Source of the DNA: Arabidopsis thaliana
Taxonomy: Eukaryota; Streptophyta; Magnoliopsida; Brassicales; Brassicaceae
Direction: 5' to 3'
Length of the DNA stretch: 64,000 nt
Assembly: GCF_000001735.4 (NCBI RefSeq)
Contig: NC_003075.7
Location: 16,369,001-16,433,000, forward strand
A program made the position numbers and the translations under genes. Every line of letters begins with the position of its first letter. Position 1 is the stretch's first letter. The notes beneath the pieces are model-generated. The model was given only the letters and a program-made list of their open reading frames with translations. It did no database searches and was not told the origin of the DNA. This document shows, in pieces, positions 11,203 through 25,748 of the stretch.

Positions 11203-12192
11203 CTAGCAGAAGTTGGAAAGGTAAGCTTGAGCTAAGGAGAGACCAAGCTGGACTTGAGCCTCGGTGGTTAAGTGAAGATTGTCGGACTTTAGCGGCAATC
11301 CCTTAGCATCTACACAGACCACATTCGACAGTTTCAGTCCCAACTGTGCTTCTCTCACCTTATCTATGTATCCTCCTCCCGATGCTATTGCCACCTGCTT
11401 CAATCAAAACCATCAAGATTAACCAATGGAAATCTGACCTACCGATTTCTAAAAGACAAAATCACTTGCAACAACTGATATGTACATTGTAAAAGCCTAA
11501 AATTACATAATCTGCAACTTAACTCTTTCACCAATAACACAACGTCACAACCTATGTAGATGTGACATTGGAAGCTAAAATCGCACAAAGGATAGAGAGA
11601 CCTGAATAATGGGAAGAGAAGGAAGGTTGAGATCATGACGGAGGTTCTTAATCAAACGATCCATATTGTTCCCGTAGCTCTCGGCGTCATGGATGTCCAA
11701 CACGTCACTCTCTCCTTGATACCACAACACCGCCTTGATCTCTCCGCCGCATTTCCTACTCTCCTCCGTTCTCTTGACCATCCTCTCGTACAAGTGGCTT
11801 CCACGCTCCCACTCTTTTATCGCCGTTCCACCGGAAGCGCACGGCACCAACCCGATCACAGCCGAATCTGTTTCCAGGCGATTCTTCACCGCGTTAGCGA
11901 ACGCCATTCCTGGACCTACTCCACACACTTTACCTGTGTCAATGTCAACGTGTAGTGGCTCGTGTGCTTCTTCCCACCGGAGATCTGCGGACAGGCGGAG
12001 GATCGATGAGTTTGGTGCGCATTCCGGTGGAAGGATTTTATCCCACACCCAGCGATTGTTGTGGTGGTCTTTGAAGACGCCGCCGCGTCCTGCCATATTG
12101 CTTTGTCCAGAGAGTATGAAGATCTGATTTGGTGGAATTGGAGATTGGATCTCCGGTTTATCTTCACCGGGAGTGATAGATCCTCCTTCCAT
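11203..12192 (-). CDS. SASA-domain (SGNH-type) carbohydrate esterase
   Basis: Two exons (12192-11602 and 11394-11203) total 783 nt, a 260-residue protein. The fold is that of SGNH-like acetyl esterases (PF03629, formerly DUF303, CE6-like). The nucleophile motif IFILSGQSNMAGRGG lies near the N-terminus. Block II is GVGPGMAFANAV, an oxyanion block appears at VLWYQGESD, and the C-terminal DNLHLT holds the catalytic Asp and His. No signal peptide is seen, which suggests an intracellular protein. The MEGGSI start at 12192 fits the family; extending upstream adds 14 residues with no other support. I recognise the locus as AT4G34215, whose crystal structure was solved by a structural genomics group. 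The natural substrate is not evident, with acetylated sugars or xylan fragments likely by family. Confidence 0.93.
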
Positions 12193-12652
12193 AATTTGGT
12201 ATCTCTTTGGTAGAGTGATGATATCAGAATACACTATCGTGTGATCAGACCATAGAAATAAGCTATCGAGATGTCTTGTCTGAATAGAAAGTAAAGTTTG
12301 GTGGGGTGAGCATCAGAGTTGATCGGAGAAGATGATGTTGAGGCGTGGACACTAGAATCTTGGTCCGGTTTGGGTCGGTCTGTTTAAAAGTTTGGTTAGG
12401 AAGTTAGACCGAGTTAATTTTAAGTGATTCCCGTTGTGTTGGTTTAATTGGCTTCATCGGTTAAGATTCTAATTTTTATATAGCTTTTTGGTTGTGATAT
12501 AACATAACAAAACAGTGAAACACATTCTAAACTCTAAAGTAAGAGTTAGTATTATGCGAGGGTAAAGTAAGCATTAAGCAACACATCTAAAACATACATA
12601 ACACATAACTTTCTATATTGCCAAAACGACTTAGGCTATACGAATTAAGAAA
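12193..12652. other. Short spacer, esterase promoter and RDK1 3' flank
   Basis: No gene is seen. The right part (about 12480-12652) is probably the 3' untranslated region of the minus-strand RDK1 gene. Confidence 0.5.
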
Positions 12653-15054
12653 TCAAACTAAAACACAAATTTTCTCCAACACTTGCACCAATTCTTTCAT
12701 GGATGGTCGCTTCTGAGGCAAGGAAGAGACACATTCAATCCCTAACCTAAAGCACGCCATTGCAGCATCCTCATGGCGAGCGACATCACTCCTAATTGCA
12801 CCGTCGATTAACCTCAAGAACCGGCCATTCTCTTCCGCTGCAGAGTCGGATAAGTTTGAGAACTGATCTATATCATGATCTACCGAGAACACTTTGCTTG
12901 TGAGAAGTTCTAAAAGTATGACGCCAAAGGAGTAAACGTCCCATTTAGGGTTTGGTTTCAGGCTTGTGGACCATTCCGGTGGCTGGTACGGTGAGCTCGA
13001 AGTTGGTCCAGTGGTGTGAGATTCACGCGCTGGTGTCATGAGGCGGTCTAGCCCTAAATCGGTGATGATGGGCTCATTCTCAGCGTTCAAGAGAATGTTA
13101 TTGGGCTTGATGTTACCGTGCACTTGTTTCTTCTCATTGATGTAAGATAGTCCTCTAGCCATTCCTCTTGCTATCTTGAGCCGTGCTTCAAAAGTAAGAG
13201 GGTTTTGTAATGACGACGAAGAAGATGAGCTTGAGCTTGCCTTAGCTGTTTGTGAAGGACAAAAAAACAGTGATGCGTATTTTAGAGTGCTAATGTGTAC
13301 CAAATGACTTGCGTATTTTAGATATGATACTGTGTTTTTTTTTTCGTGCGCTTACAGAAACAGAGGAACTTACTGGCGGTGAAGAAACAGAGGAGGCTGC
13401 CATTGGGAACATAATCGGAAATGAGAAGTTTCTCGTCGTCTCCCCAGCAGAACCCACGAATTCTGACGAGATTTGGGTGACGAAGCTTAGCGATGGCACG
13501 AACCTCCCTCTCGAATTCCTTGGGTTTCGCAGCCGCACAGCTCTCCGTCTCGATCCGCCTCACCGCGAATGCCGTGCCGTTCTCCAGCACCGCCTTATAC
13601 ACGATCCCGGTTCCGGTGGTTCCCAATATGTAAGCAGATGCCTTTAGCAGAGTGTCTAGATCTAGCCGAGTCTCGCCGTCGACTGTAACCAATTGAGTTT
13701 GGGAGCTCTGCTTCAGTTGCCCACCATCTGTTCGAGTGAATGCCTGAACGGTTTGTTGATTCTCTACGTCGCTCTCTGATGTCGATGTCTCGTCGTACCT
13801 TCCTCCGGTCAAGATAATGCATGAACCGCATGTCGTTTTGGCCTCTGGTGATTCTGGGACTGTGACCTCAGTGGTGCTTGGTTTCGATTTCTTGGCTTCG
13901 TTTTTCTCCAGACAGAACTTGAAGAAGCTAAATTTGCTAGATTCTGGGTACCTTCTGCGTTTCCTGACTTGGTATACGTAGAGCACGAGTAGACCAATGA
14001 AAGCTAGACCAACTATATCTGCAACTGTGATTGCGGCAATGGTGCTTGGCTTTAGCTTGCTTTTTCCTGTCTGATTTGGTTTTTCTGTCAAAGGGTTTAT
14101 TGGAGCTGTACTTCTTGGTTTAACTGCTATTGCTGGTGAAGTAGTTTCAGAGATATTTGGAGGGTTTGAAAGAGTGGAAGGAATTGAACAAAGGATCTTC
14201 AATGGCTTCCCACAAAGCTCTTGGTTACCGGAAAAAGACTCAGCCTTTTGGTTAAGTAAAGAAAGGGAACTTGGGATTGGGCCTGTGAGGTTGTTAAAGG
14301 AGAGATCGACTGTGGCATTTGCTGGAAACTTCTCTGCAAAATTTGGAGAAATCTCGCCGAGGACTTTGTTGTGTGATAAGTTCAAGTAATGCAGGCTTTT
14401 TCCTCCCAAATCCTTGGGAAGAGAGCCGTTGAGAAGATTTGAAGAAAGATCAAGAATCTGTGCTGCTTCGAAACCACTTGGAATATCACCTGAAAAGGTG
14501 TTTTTTGACAAGGAAACGACCGTTAGATTCTTCAGAAGTGAGATGTTGAGCGGAATTTCGCCAGTAAATGCGTTAGCTGAGAGATTCAAGAGCTGGAGAT
14601 TAGTCACACTGTTGACACTCTTGGGCAAATCACCAGAGAGATTGTTGCTTCCAAGGGAGATACTCTGAAGCTCAGTGGCGTTGAACACCGAGTCCGGGAG
14701 TGACCCGTTGAAGAAATTGCTAGACAGATCCAAGATCCTTAGATATGGAATCGAGAACAAGTCCGGAGTGATGGAACCCAAAAGGTGTTTGTTGGGAAGT
14801 ACCAAGCTTGTGACTCTGAACATGTCTGGTGTGTTAGGCTTCCCAAGCTCTGTACATGTGACACCTGTCCACAAGCATGGTGTTGCATCATCATAGTTCC
14901 AATTGCGTAGAACAGAGAGAGGGTCAGTGAGGATGGAGTATTTGAAAGTAAGCAGAAGAACACCATCAGTGTTAAGAGCTTGGAGTTGTGTGGGGACAAA
15001 AAGAAAGTGGAAGAGGACTAATGAGAACAGGAGGTTGCTTCTGTTGGAAGTCAT
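12653..15054 (-). CDS. RDK1: LRR receptor-like pseudokinase
   Basis: Two exons (15054-13374 and 13245-12653) give 2,274 nt, a 757-residue protein. In order it shows a signal peptide (residues 1-26), an LRRNT segment (LLTFKYSILTDPLSVLRNW), about eight leucine-rich repeats, a Ser/Pro/Thr-rich juxtamembrane stretch, one membrane helix (VADIVGLAFIGLLVLYVYQV), a basic stop-transfer RKRRR, and a kinase-like domain. The kinase domain looks inactive: the catalytic loop reads VHGNIKPNNILL (HGN in place of HRD) and the Mg motif reads DLGLDR instead of DFG, while the ATP Lys becomes Arg in FAVRRI. This matches the name Receptor Dead Kinase 1 (AT4G34220), reported in abscisic-acid signalling. The plasma membrane is the expected site. 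A poly-Ser run (nine Ser) sits at the start of exon 2. Confidence 0.95.
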
Positions 15055-17897
15055 GGTCTTTCAGTTCTTGGTTTCTCCCTCTCTAACTATTACATTTGGC
15101 TTTGCATTTTCATGGCAGAAAGAGAGAGAGATAGAGGTTGAACCACTCAAGAGATAAGTTGTTCTGGTCACCAAATCTATGAGATAGTGGAGCAATCTCT
15201 GAGATGGTGAAGGAGAGAGAGAGAGAGAGAATCTTAAAGAGCCGGAGTTGATAAAATAAGCTTTTGACTAGACTTGACATGGGACAAGGTGTAGAATCAA
15301 TGATTCTTGATCATATTTATTCATTAGTGTAAAACTGTAAATGAGCAGCAGCAGCCATATTTTCGCATTTAAAATCTACTTCATTCACTAAAGTAAAAGC
15401 AATTCATGGGGGACAGAATAATTATTACCGCTTGCTTTTGGGTTATTTTTGGTTTACATGAAGAAAAGCTAATAAAATAAAGTTAAAAGTCTAAACTATT
15501 GCATTTTTTTTCTGGAACATTTCGGTCCATAGAAAGTTTAAAAGGATAATCACCGACTATTATTACGACTAAGTACAGTATGTAATTGAGTAATTATATC
15601 TCAATGTAGTACTTTCTCATCTTAGAACTTATAAGAGAAAACCCGTTATAGGTTTGCCAAAACAGAGGGTCTCGTATGAAATGAACCATACATTAATCAA
15701 AGACAAAACAAGGGACACCACAAAACTGACATGTCAGTTATCCTCATCTTTTTTTTTATTTTTTTAATAATCAAAATTTTGGAAAAATGACCTTGCAGAG
15801 TTTGATTTTTGTGTAAATTGTTCACACACTACACAAGTTGGCAAACTGAGTTAGGCCTAAACTGAATCTTTCGAAAATCGAAAAGTTAAAAATATGGTCA
15901 TGAAATTATTCCTTAGTCTAAAGACTCTAAACCAAGAAAACTATTTAGCCATATTAAATGAAGTTATAGCTGAAAATAAAATTAAAAATATCTAAGAATT
16001 GAAAGAAGCCAAAGCAGTAGCACAATCAAGGAGAAAAAAAAAGGTTTGGAGAACAAACATGAAAGCGACGAGAGAATGGGCTATGACCGCATCGCTTTCA
16101 GTGTAGCCTGTGGACGAATATATAACAGAAACAAGGCTCGAAGTGGTCCATCTTATTTGGTTTTGAGTGAGTCACATAAGAATGAGAATAATTGATGCGA
16201 AATAAACGAGTGTTGTCCGAGAGAGCAACAGTCACACAAAACAATTTTGTAAATTATAGTTTGTTGATTAAGATAATAATTAGGCATAAACATAAATTAT
16301 CTTAATACATATTTGCTTGCTTCATTCGCAACAAGTAGGTAGTTAGGACAATTTCTTGTCGTGTATAAGTAGCATAATAATAATATTCATCAAAGGCTTT
16401 AGTTGAGTGTTAGTTATTTAAGATACGTAATTTGTGTAAACGCGGAGAAAGTTTAAATGGTGATCATTAAGAATCTCACATGTGCATTATAAAAGGGGCC
16501 TATGGATATGATGGGGATTAAACCTAGTCAATTTCTAAAACACATAAGATAAGATTTTTTGGACGTAAGTAAAAAATACAATCTATAAAGTATATTCATC
16601 TGGCTGGTCCTAGACGTAACGATCACGGGTTGATGTCGTTTATACAATCTATAAAGTATATTCATTCTCTTTCTTGTTTTTTTTTAGGTCTAATGTTTTT
16701 TTTTTTCGTTTTCACTTCATCCTTACCCCAGTGTAAACGTCTCATCTATAAACCAAAAGCTGTAAAGTTATATAGTTATATACATCCATTCAATGCCTTG
16801 GTTTTTTTGGTCGGAGGCTGATAGCTAATAATGTGCCTATGGCCGATCTGATACCCCATAAAAGATAATGTCATCTTTTATTGTAGACAATGGATCTTAA
16901 ATATTTGACTATAGCTATAAAATATGATCTTAAGCGGATTTAATCTGTCGACATATTTCATGAATATGCCATGATGACAACGTTAGTGAATCCCAAGAAC
17001 TCTGCACATATTATATACGTCAAGAATGATGGTCAGATTGTACTTAAAGAATGATCTGAGAAAAAATATTTGTTTTGACACAGATCCAACATATTACTCT
17101 ATATCTTAGTTATGGACTCCTCATAGCTGGTAGATGTATAGTGTTTTATTCTTTAAATTGTTTTTGAATTCTCTTTTTTTTTTTTTTTTCTAATCTGAAA
17201 TTTTAGAAATATTAAACAATCATCCAACCACTTATTGTAAAGAAGAGGGAATCGTATATAAAGCCCAAAAGGGTAACGAATTATCGACTTCAAATATAAA
17301 TATCCACGCCATGCTCTCTTGTCTGGTCCAATAGAGGTTCTGACATAGCACCAAGAGACATCTCTTTATCTACCAACTAAGCATTTGACTAAGTTGCACA
17401 CATTTGTAATTTCAATTTGCACCACCAATTGTGTATCAACATTTATACATGAAAAAATTATAATCAACGGTCGTACATCTAAATTAGTCTTCCTTAACCT
17501 ACCACTCACTTTGATAAACATGAAATCGTCAACGATGCATACTATTGTAAAAGATTCAAGGACCAAACACTCGCATCAAGTTTCTTATACCACAGCTTAC
17601 AAATATTAACGAATAAAATATAATATGCAAGTCGTACTTTGTAGTTGGATTTCGCTTTCAGTCACTGTTTTTAGTCCGAAGAATTGTGTTTCATATAGTA
17701 AGACTCAAACCCGACATAAGGGCAAATATTTTAACACATATATCATATGATTCATGATTAGAAATCCAATATCATTATATCTTTTACCACTTTCTCATGA
17801 AAAATAGTGACACACGAATGAAAAAGCTCACAAACAAACATAAGAGTGTTTAAATCGAGTATTCGAGTATGTATAAAAAGCCTCGAGTTTCATGATA
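15055..17897. other. Long spacer, RDK1 promoter and CAD5 3' side
   Basis: About 2.8 kb without a recognised gene. A GA microsatellite at about 15200-15230 lies in the RDK1 leader or promoter. A 24-bp direct repeat lies at 16576-16599 and 16642-16665. The rest is AT-rich with scattered homopolymers. Short frames (16630-16821, 17366-17609) show no family features. Confidence 0.5.
16576..16665. repeat. 24-bp direct repeat, period 66
   Basis: A 24-nt string beginning ATACAATCTATAAAG and ending TATATTCAT occurs identically at 16576-16599 and 16642-16665. The 42-nt interval includes GACGTAACGATCACGGG. Perfect identity of two 24-mers in neutral-looking DNA suggests a recent local duplication. No larger element is visible. 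Confidence 0.8.
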
Positions 17898-19666
17898 TCA
17901 AGCGTCGAGATTGCTTCCTTCGACATCAACGACGAACCTATAACGCACATCGTTCTTCTCGAGTCTCTCAAACGCAGTGTTAACATAATCCATCTTCACA
18001 ACTTCGATAATCGAACTCAAACCCTTTTCTTTACAGAACTCAAGCATCTCCTCTGTCTCCTTCATGCTCCCTATGAAGCTCCCCGTTATCACTTTCCTCC
18101 CTAATCAAACCATCATCATCATCATTCCCAATTAGTAATCCTCTAAATCACAATCATTAAGAAAGGGTTAACTTTTTTAATAAGGGACTCACCAAGCATA
18201 AGCAGAGGAGTGAGAAACTGTAATGGATTGTTGATAACTCCCATGAGAATGAGTTTACCATCAAGCTTAAGCAGAGACAAATATGGCTCAAGTGCATGAT
18301 GAACAGGCACCGTGTCAATTACGTAATCCAACGAATCAGCCAATTCGCTCATCTTCGCTTGGTCGGATCCGATCACGTAATCATCAGCTCCAAGATCTTG
18401 CAATGCCTCTTCTCTCTTCTTGTTTGATGAGCTTATGACAGTCACATGGTGACCCATTGCTTTGGCTATTTTCACACCCATGTGACCGACTCCACCTAAC
18501 CCTAGTATACCTCCTCTTAGGCCTGGTTGTTTCAGACCAAAGTGGCTCAGTGGACTGTACACAGTCACACCAGCGCACAGTAGCGGCGCAGCCTGCTCAA
18601 CCGCCATTCCTTCTGGAATCTTGACCACAAACCTGAACACAAGAAATTGACCCTTTAGCCAAACATACCCTACCCTGTTCCCCAAGATACCTAAACCAAA
18701 ACCTAAAGATCCGGTTTGAAGCTTGATTTTCTATTAGATAAATTCAAATTCATATGCATCTCTTTGATTTTAGTATAAGGATATTTATGAGTAGTTAGTA
18801 TATGCCAAAATCGTTAGTTGAACAACACCAAGATTATGTGTTGAAATTCAATCATAAACTTGGTGGGATTTTTGTATATTATGATTGAATTTCATCACAT
18901 ACTTTATACTAATTTTTTTAAAATCATTGATCAAATAGCACAAAGATTATTATCACTGGATTTCAAGATCACCGCAATCAAATAAAACCTGTATTAATTA
19001 ATTTACGAAGATCAAGATAATCATAAAAGTTAAGAAAGAAAAAGAGTTGTACTTTTGGTGAACGACGGTGGCTTTAGCGAAGCCGCCTTGTGTAGGTTGA
19101 CCATTGATGTAAACATCATTGTAGCTCCAAATCTTCTTTGGACAATACTGTTCCAGATCTCTCTCGCAGGGGCTACAACCTCCGCAACATCCAACGAGGC
19201 AACCAACTCCAACTATGTCCCCTACGGTGAACTTGCTCACATCTGATCCCACCTCCACTACTTCCCCTACCACTTCATGCCTGACAACATATCACTCGAT
19301 CTCAGATTCTATTGTACTCTATATGTCATTTTCATCAGAATTGATCAAGAACAAGAAAGAAGAGATTATTATACCCAGGAACCATGGGGTAATTAGACAT
19401 GCCAAGATCATTTTTAGTTTGATGAAGATCGGTGTGGCAGATTCCACAGCAAATGATTCTTATGTTCACATCCTCTGGTCCAGTCTCTCTGTAATCAAAA
19501 CACACAAAAGATGATGAAACTGAAATAAATCAAAACAAAACACAAAGATGTAAAAGAAGAGGAAACTAATTAAAAACCTAAGAGTGTAAGTGTAAGGAGA
19601 GAGGATCCCAGATGGGTCTCTGGCAGCCCAGCCTGTTGTTTTCCTCTCTGCCTCCATTATTCCCAT
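17898..19666 (-). CDS. CAD5: Cinnamyl alcohol dehydrogenase 5
   Basis: Five exons (19666-19578, 19488-19375, 19280-19053, 18632-18193, 18100-17898) total 1,074 nt, a 357-residue protein. It reduces hydroxycinnamaldehydes (coniferaldehyde, sinapaldehyde) to monolignols with NADPH, the last step before lignin polymerisation, in the cytosol. Visible features are the catalytic zinc ligands in CGICHTD and GHEVVGE, the structural zinc cluster [17 protein letters not shown], and the NADP motif GLGGVGHMG followed by ISSSNKK, where Ser favours NADPH. It is a standard medium-chain dehydrogenase of full length. It faces ALDH3I1 across a 1.13 kb shared promoter that carries an AC-II (ACCAACC) element on its own strand. 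Known as AT4G34230 (CAD-D), one of the two main lignin CADs. Intron 3 contains a hairpin. Confidence 0.97.
18838..18898. repeat. Imperfect inverted repeat in CAD5 intron 3
   Basis: GTGTTGAAATTCAATCATA at 18838-18856 pairs with its reverse complement at 18880-18898 with one mismatch in 19, leaving a 23-nt loop. It lies inside the 420-nt intron 3 (18633-19052). The arms could form a stable hairpin in the pre-mRNA or mark a tiny foldback insertion. Confidence 0.75.
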
Positions 19667-20800
19667 TTTTTGATGATTCTTTCTTCTTTCTTATCTTGAT
19701 CTGCTGCTTTCACGCTTTTGCTGTTTATGTGTGTGTATTACTATATATATATATAGAGAAAGTTGGAAACGTAACGTATGCGTATGTGTGATGAAATAAT
19801 TGGTGTTTCTGCATAGCACACATTTGATGGCTATAATTGAGTGTAAATTTGTGTATATTATTGACAAAATTAGTCAAAAGCTTAAAATCTTTTTTAGTCG
19901 TTGAAAGATCCTTCTAGAAAAAGACATTTTTTTTCTTCTTCTTTTCATACGATGGCTCATGGCTGTGTAGTTTATTAGAATTTTAGGTGAAAAAAATATT
20001 AGAAGCCAACAAAACTTAAATGAAATTTATTTGCATTCATAATTCATTTTACCAGTTTATAACAACAACGTAATCCAAAAAGTAAAATGAGAAAGAATGG
20101 AATTTGTGTACTTTGAAAGGAAGAAAAACCACTATTGACGTGGACACGTCGGCTAAAGGAGGGTCCACGGGGGTTGGTGAACAAACAATGTGGGGTCTAA
20201 TCGTGTGTTTGCTTTGGTTTAAAATCATGGTTGGCCACGTGTTGATTCTTGACCTCTCTCTGACATGAAACTGTAGCATTGACGGCCCAGATCAGCTGCG
20301 AGAATACTTCCCACAACCATGGAAATTTTACGGCCCAGATCAACAAAGAATCGATTTGCTCTTTACTATTTCGAAGAACAAAGAGTGACAGTTATGAATA
20401 ATAGAAAAGAAGGACAAAGAGTGTGTGAATGGCTTCACATTAAAACAAAAGCCCATTATGAATGACCCATTCACATTTCACACCCAGTTTGAAAAATCGA
20501 CCGTCCAATTAAGTAACATTCAAAAACCCAAAAGATAAACCTCTAATTCACGAATCACAACAGCAGCATGAGCCGTTTCATCACGACGTTATCTCAGAGT
20601 TTCTTGGAAATAATTTGTTGTAGCGGACTTGTGGCTGTAAATGGGGCCAATGCTTAAATTTACTTGTCTCGTCTCTTCTACACGTCTTCTCTTCCGACCA
20701 CACCCTTCATTCAATTCAACGTCTCCTCTCTGGCTCTCTCTCTCAAATATATAAACACCAATAATGTCTCCAATTTGAGATTTTTAACTGAACCCAAGTC
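19667..20800. promoter_or_regulatory. Divergent promoter of CAD5 and ALDH3I1
   Basis: The spacer separates head-to-head genes. On the CAD5 side a TATATATATATAG run lies at about 19742-19757. The middle holds GACGTGG (20137-20143) directly followed by ACACGTCGG (20144-20152), combining ABRE-type ACGT cores with a DRE core (CCGAC on minus). A CACGTG G-box lies at 20236-20241 and ACCAACC (AC-II, minus strand) at 20172-20178. ABRE and DRE elements fit the reported stress and ABA induction of ALDH3I1; the AC element fits MYB control of lignin genes. Site function is inferred from consensus. Confidence 0.5.
20764..20778 (+). other. Four-codon upstream ORF before ALDH3I1
   Basis: ATG TCT CCA ATT TGA lies 23 nt before the ALDH3I1 start codon. 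If the transcript begins upstream of it, this short frame could lower translation of the main frame. The transcription start is not visible in the sequence. Confidence 0.4.
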
Positions 20801-23633
<2,833 letters not shown>

Positions 23634-25748
23634 TCACATGTTATAATCACTGAACTTGCTGGAATAGTACAACTGAGAAAGTTGAATATTTCCATAGAGA
23701 AACTAAGATCAATAAAACTATAGCCTCCCCTATATATGTAAACAGTGAATAATTTTAGTTACTTGAATAACAATTTTACATAGTTACTAGGACAGCTAAT
23801 TATATATTGGAAATTCCTTCTGCTAACAAAGTGTCCTTCTGGCATTTCCACACAAATCTTGGATACCCTAATTATTAGTCTACGAGAACAAAATCTTAGC
23901 CTAAATCAAAGGTCACACCAAATTACAACAGAGAGCAGTTGGGTCATCCCTCGATTCCTCCAAATGACCACACCATGTAACTTATTATTTCTCTCCCACA
24001 TAGGTTAGCTTAATCTAAGTGTTCTAGCTCTTAGGGACTAAATTTTATAATTAAGAGATAAATAGTAGTTATGATAATTGAAAATGTATTAATTAGAACA
24101 GCTGTTATGGGAAACTCTATTGGCTCTTCCAGGTATGATGGAGATTTGAGATCTACTAGTTTTCATAAATACGAGAAAAAAGGATAAAGGAAACAAAATT
24201 AGTTAGGGTAAAGTCATCCATAATGTCAAATCTCACCATGTTTTTATCTAACACGTCACACACAACCAAGTCATTATCAAACATAAATTTCAATTTAATT
24301 TGTTTGGTCATGAACAACTGGTAAATTATATGGTTCTCTTCTCCCCAACCATATCTCCTTCTACATTATACGCTTTGAGATCTGTGCACCATTCTTCATC
24401 TTTAAAGGAGTAAGTAAAAAATATCGAATATAAAATGTGCACAGCCCATAAATGACTTGTATCTACTCCTCCATTCCATATTCAATTTAATAATTTATTT
24501 TTGGATAGATGAAATAGCATTTAATGTCCTTTTTTTTTATCACGAAAGGAGATTATATTTAGGTGTATCTTTATTTTCCCTCTAGGGAATTTTTTATGTT
24601 GAATTCTGGTGTTTCTTTACTTATAGAAATAGACTACCAAGATTGATAGATTTTTTGTTAGGTTATGAGAATGTACTGTGTAACTTAAAAAGGTAAAAGC
24701 CCAAGTTACCTGACATAGACTTAATATTCCTGAATTCTTCTGAAGCAAAATGATGCGAATTTTATGGATATGAGTAAGAAAATAGGTGGTTGTTTGTTTT
24801 ACTCGCATTTACTACCTTGAGTGTTGCGTCAATTTCGTTTCTGATTTGAGAAATGCACATGTTTGTTTTCTCGCATTTATCATTTTCTAGCATTATTTAT
24901 AAAGAATGACAAATGTTATCAAGAGAAGCAGCAGCATATTTTATAACTAGTTTGTCAATGTCTTAAGATCGATATGTAGTTGTGATGTCCAATACTTTTG
25001 TGCATACACCATAACTAAAATCTCAACTAACATAGTGAATTTCGAACCACTCTACCATCATAAGTTGTTAATATTTATTTTTCTAATTAAAAGTGGTAAA
25101 TTTTGATCATTTTTTGTGAGTTTTCTGTCGATTTATGATATCATTTACCGGATAATCCAACTAGTTGGGTCGGGTTGGCTAAAAGCATTGTCAGTGACCA
25201 CGCATGCATCTATTCGTTGTTGAGAGTGAACTGATAAACGCCAAAGTGTCTCCATCCATATTTATATTCAAAACTTCAATACGTATATGTCTCCACATGG
25301 CTCGACCATCCTGGTCTGTGGTTAGCACTTAGCACCTTTCTAAGCCGTTATCTGGTTTGCGTGATCCGTGTATCCCCCCTAAACCGGTATATTGGTTTGG
25401 TTACATTGATATTGATTTTTCATTTGAATCCTTTTTTTTAATTGATTTTATGATTCGTTATAGATGAAAATGAATTTATTATTCCCAACAATGCATATGC
25501 CCTAAAATTTCTAGATACCTAATCTGGTTAGAAACTTGCAAACTTTGATTAGGTCGTCGTTATCCAAAGAAGAAAATATCACAAGAAATCATTCATGTTT
25601 TTGCTTATTTATTGCTATCATACATTCATTGCATGCATGTAGGGGACTCTCTCTCCCTTCTTCTCGACTCTCTGACTCAATCAACCTCTATAAATGTAAA
25701 ACGAGTCAGAAGGAACAAAGACGCACATCAAGAATTTAAATCACTAAA
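23634..25748. other. Intergenic between ALDH3I1 and KCS16
   Basis: A 2.1 kb spacer, AT-rich, with ALDH3I1 3' sequence at the left (AATAAA near 23712) and the KCS16 promoter at the right. A TATAAA lies at 25689-25694, 55 bp before the KCS16 ATG. I see no gene or recognised mobile element. Confidence 0.5.
25689..25694 (+). promoter_or_regulatory. TATA box of KCS16
   Basis: TATAAA in CTCTATAAATG lies 55 bp upstream of the start codon, implying a short leader of roughly 25-30 nt. Confidence 0.6.

Noticed and set aside
13290-13373. Extra C-terminal residues after CFFTA in the first RDK1 exon
   Set aside because: They lie past a clear donor (CCA|GTAAGTTCC) and read into the intron. Exon 2 restores the kinase-like domain and sums to whole codons.
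23985-24000. CTCCCACATAGG as an upstream sequence element of a snRNA gene
   Set aside because: The match to the USE is partial and there is no TATA box at the needed distance or snRNA sequence after it.
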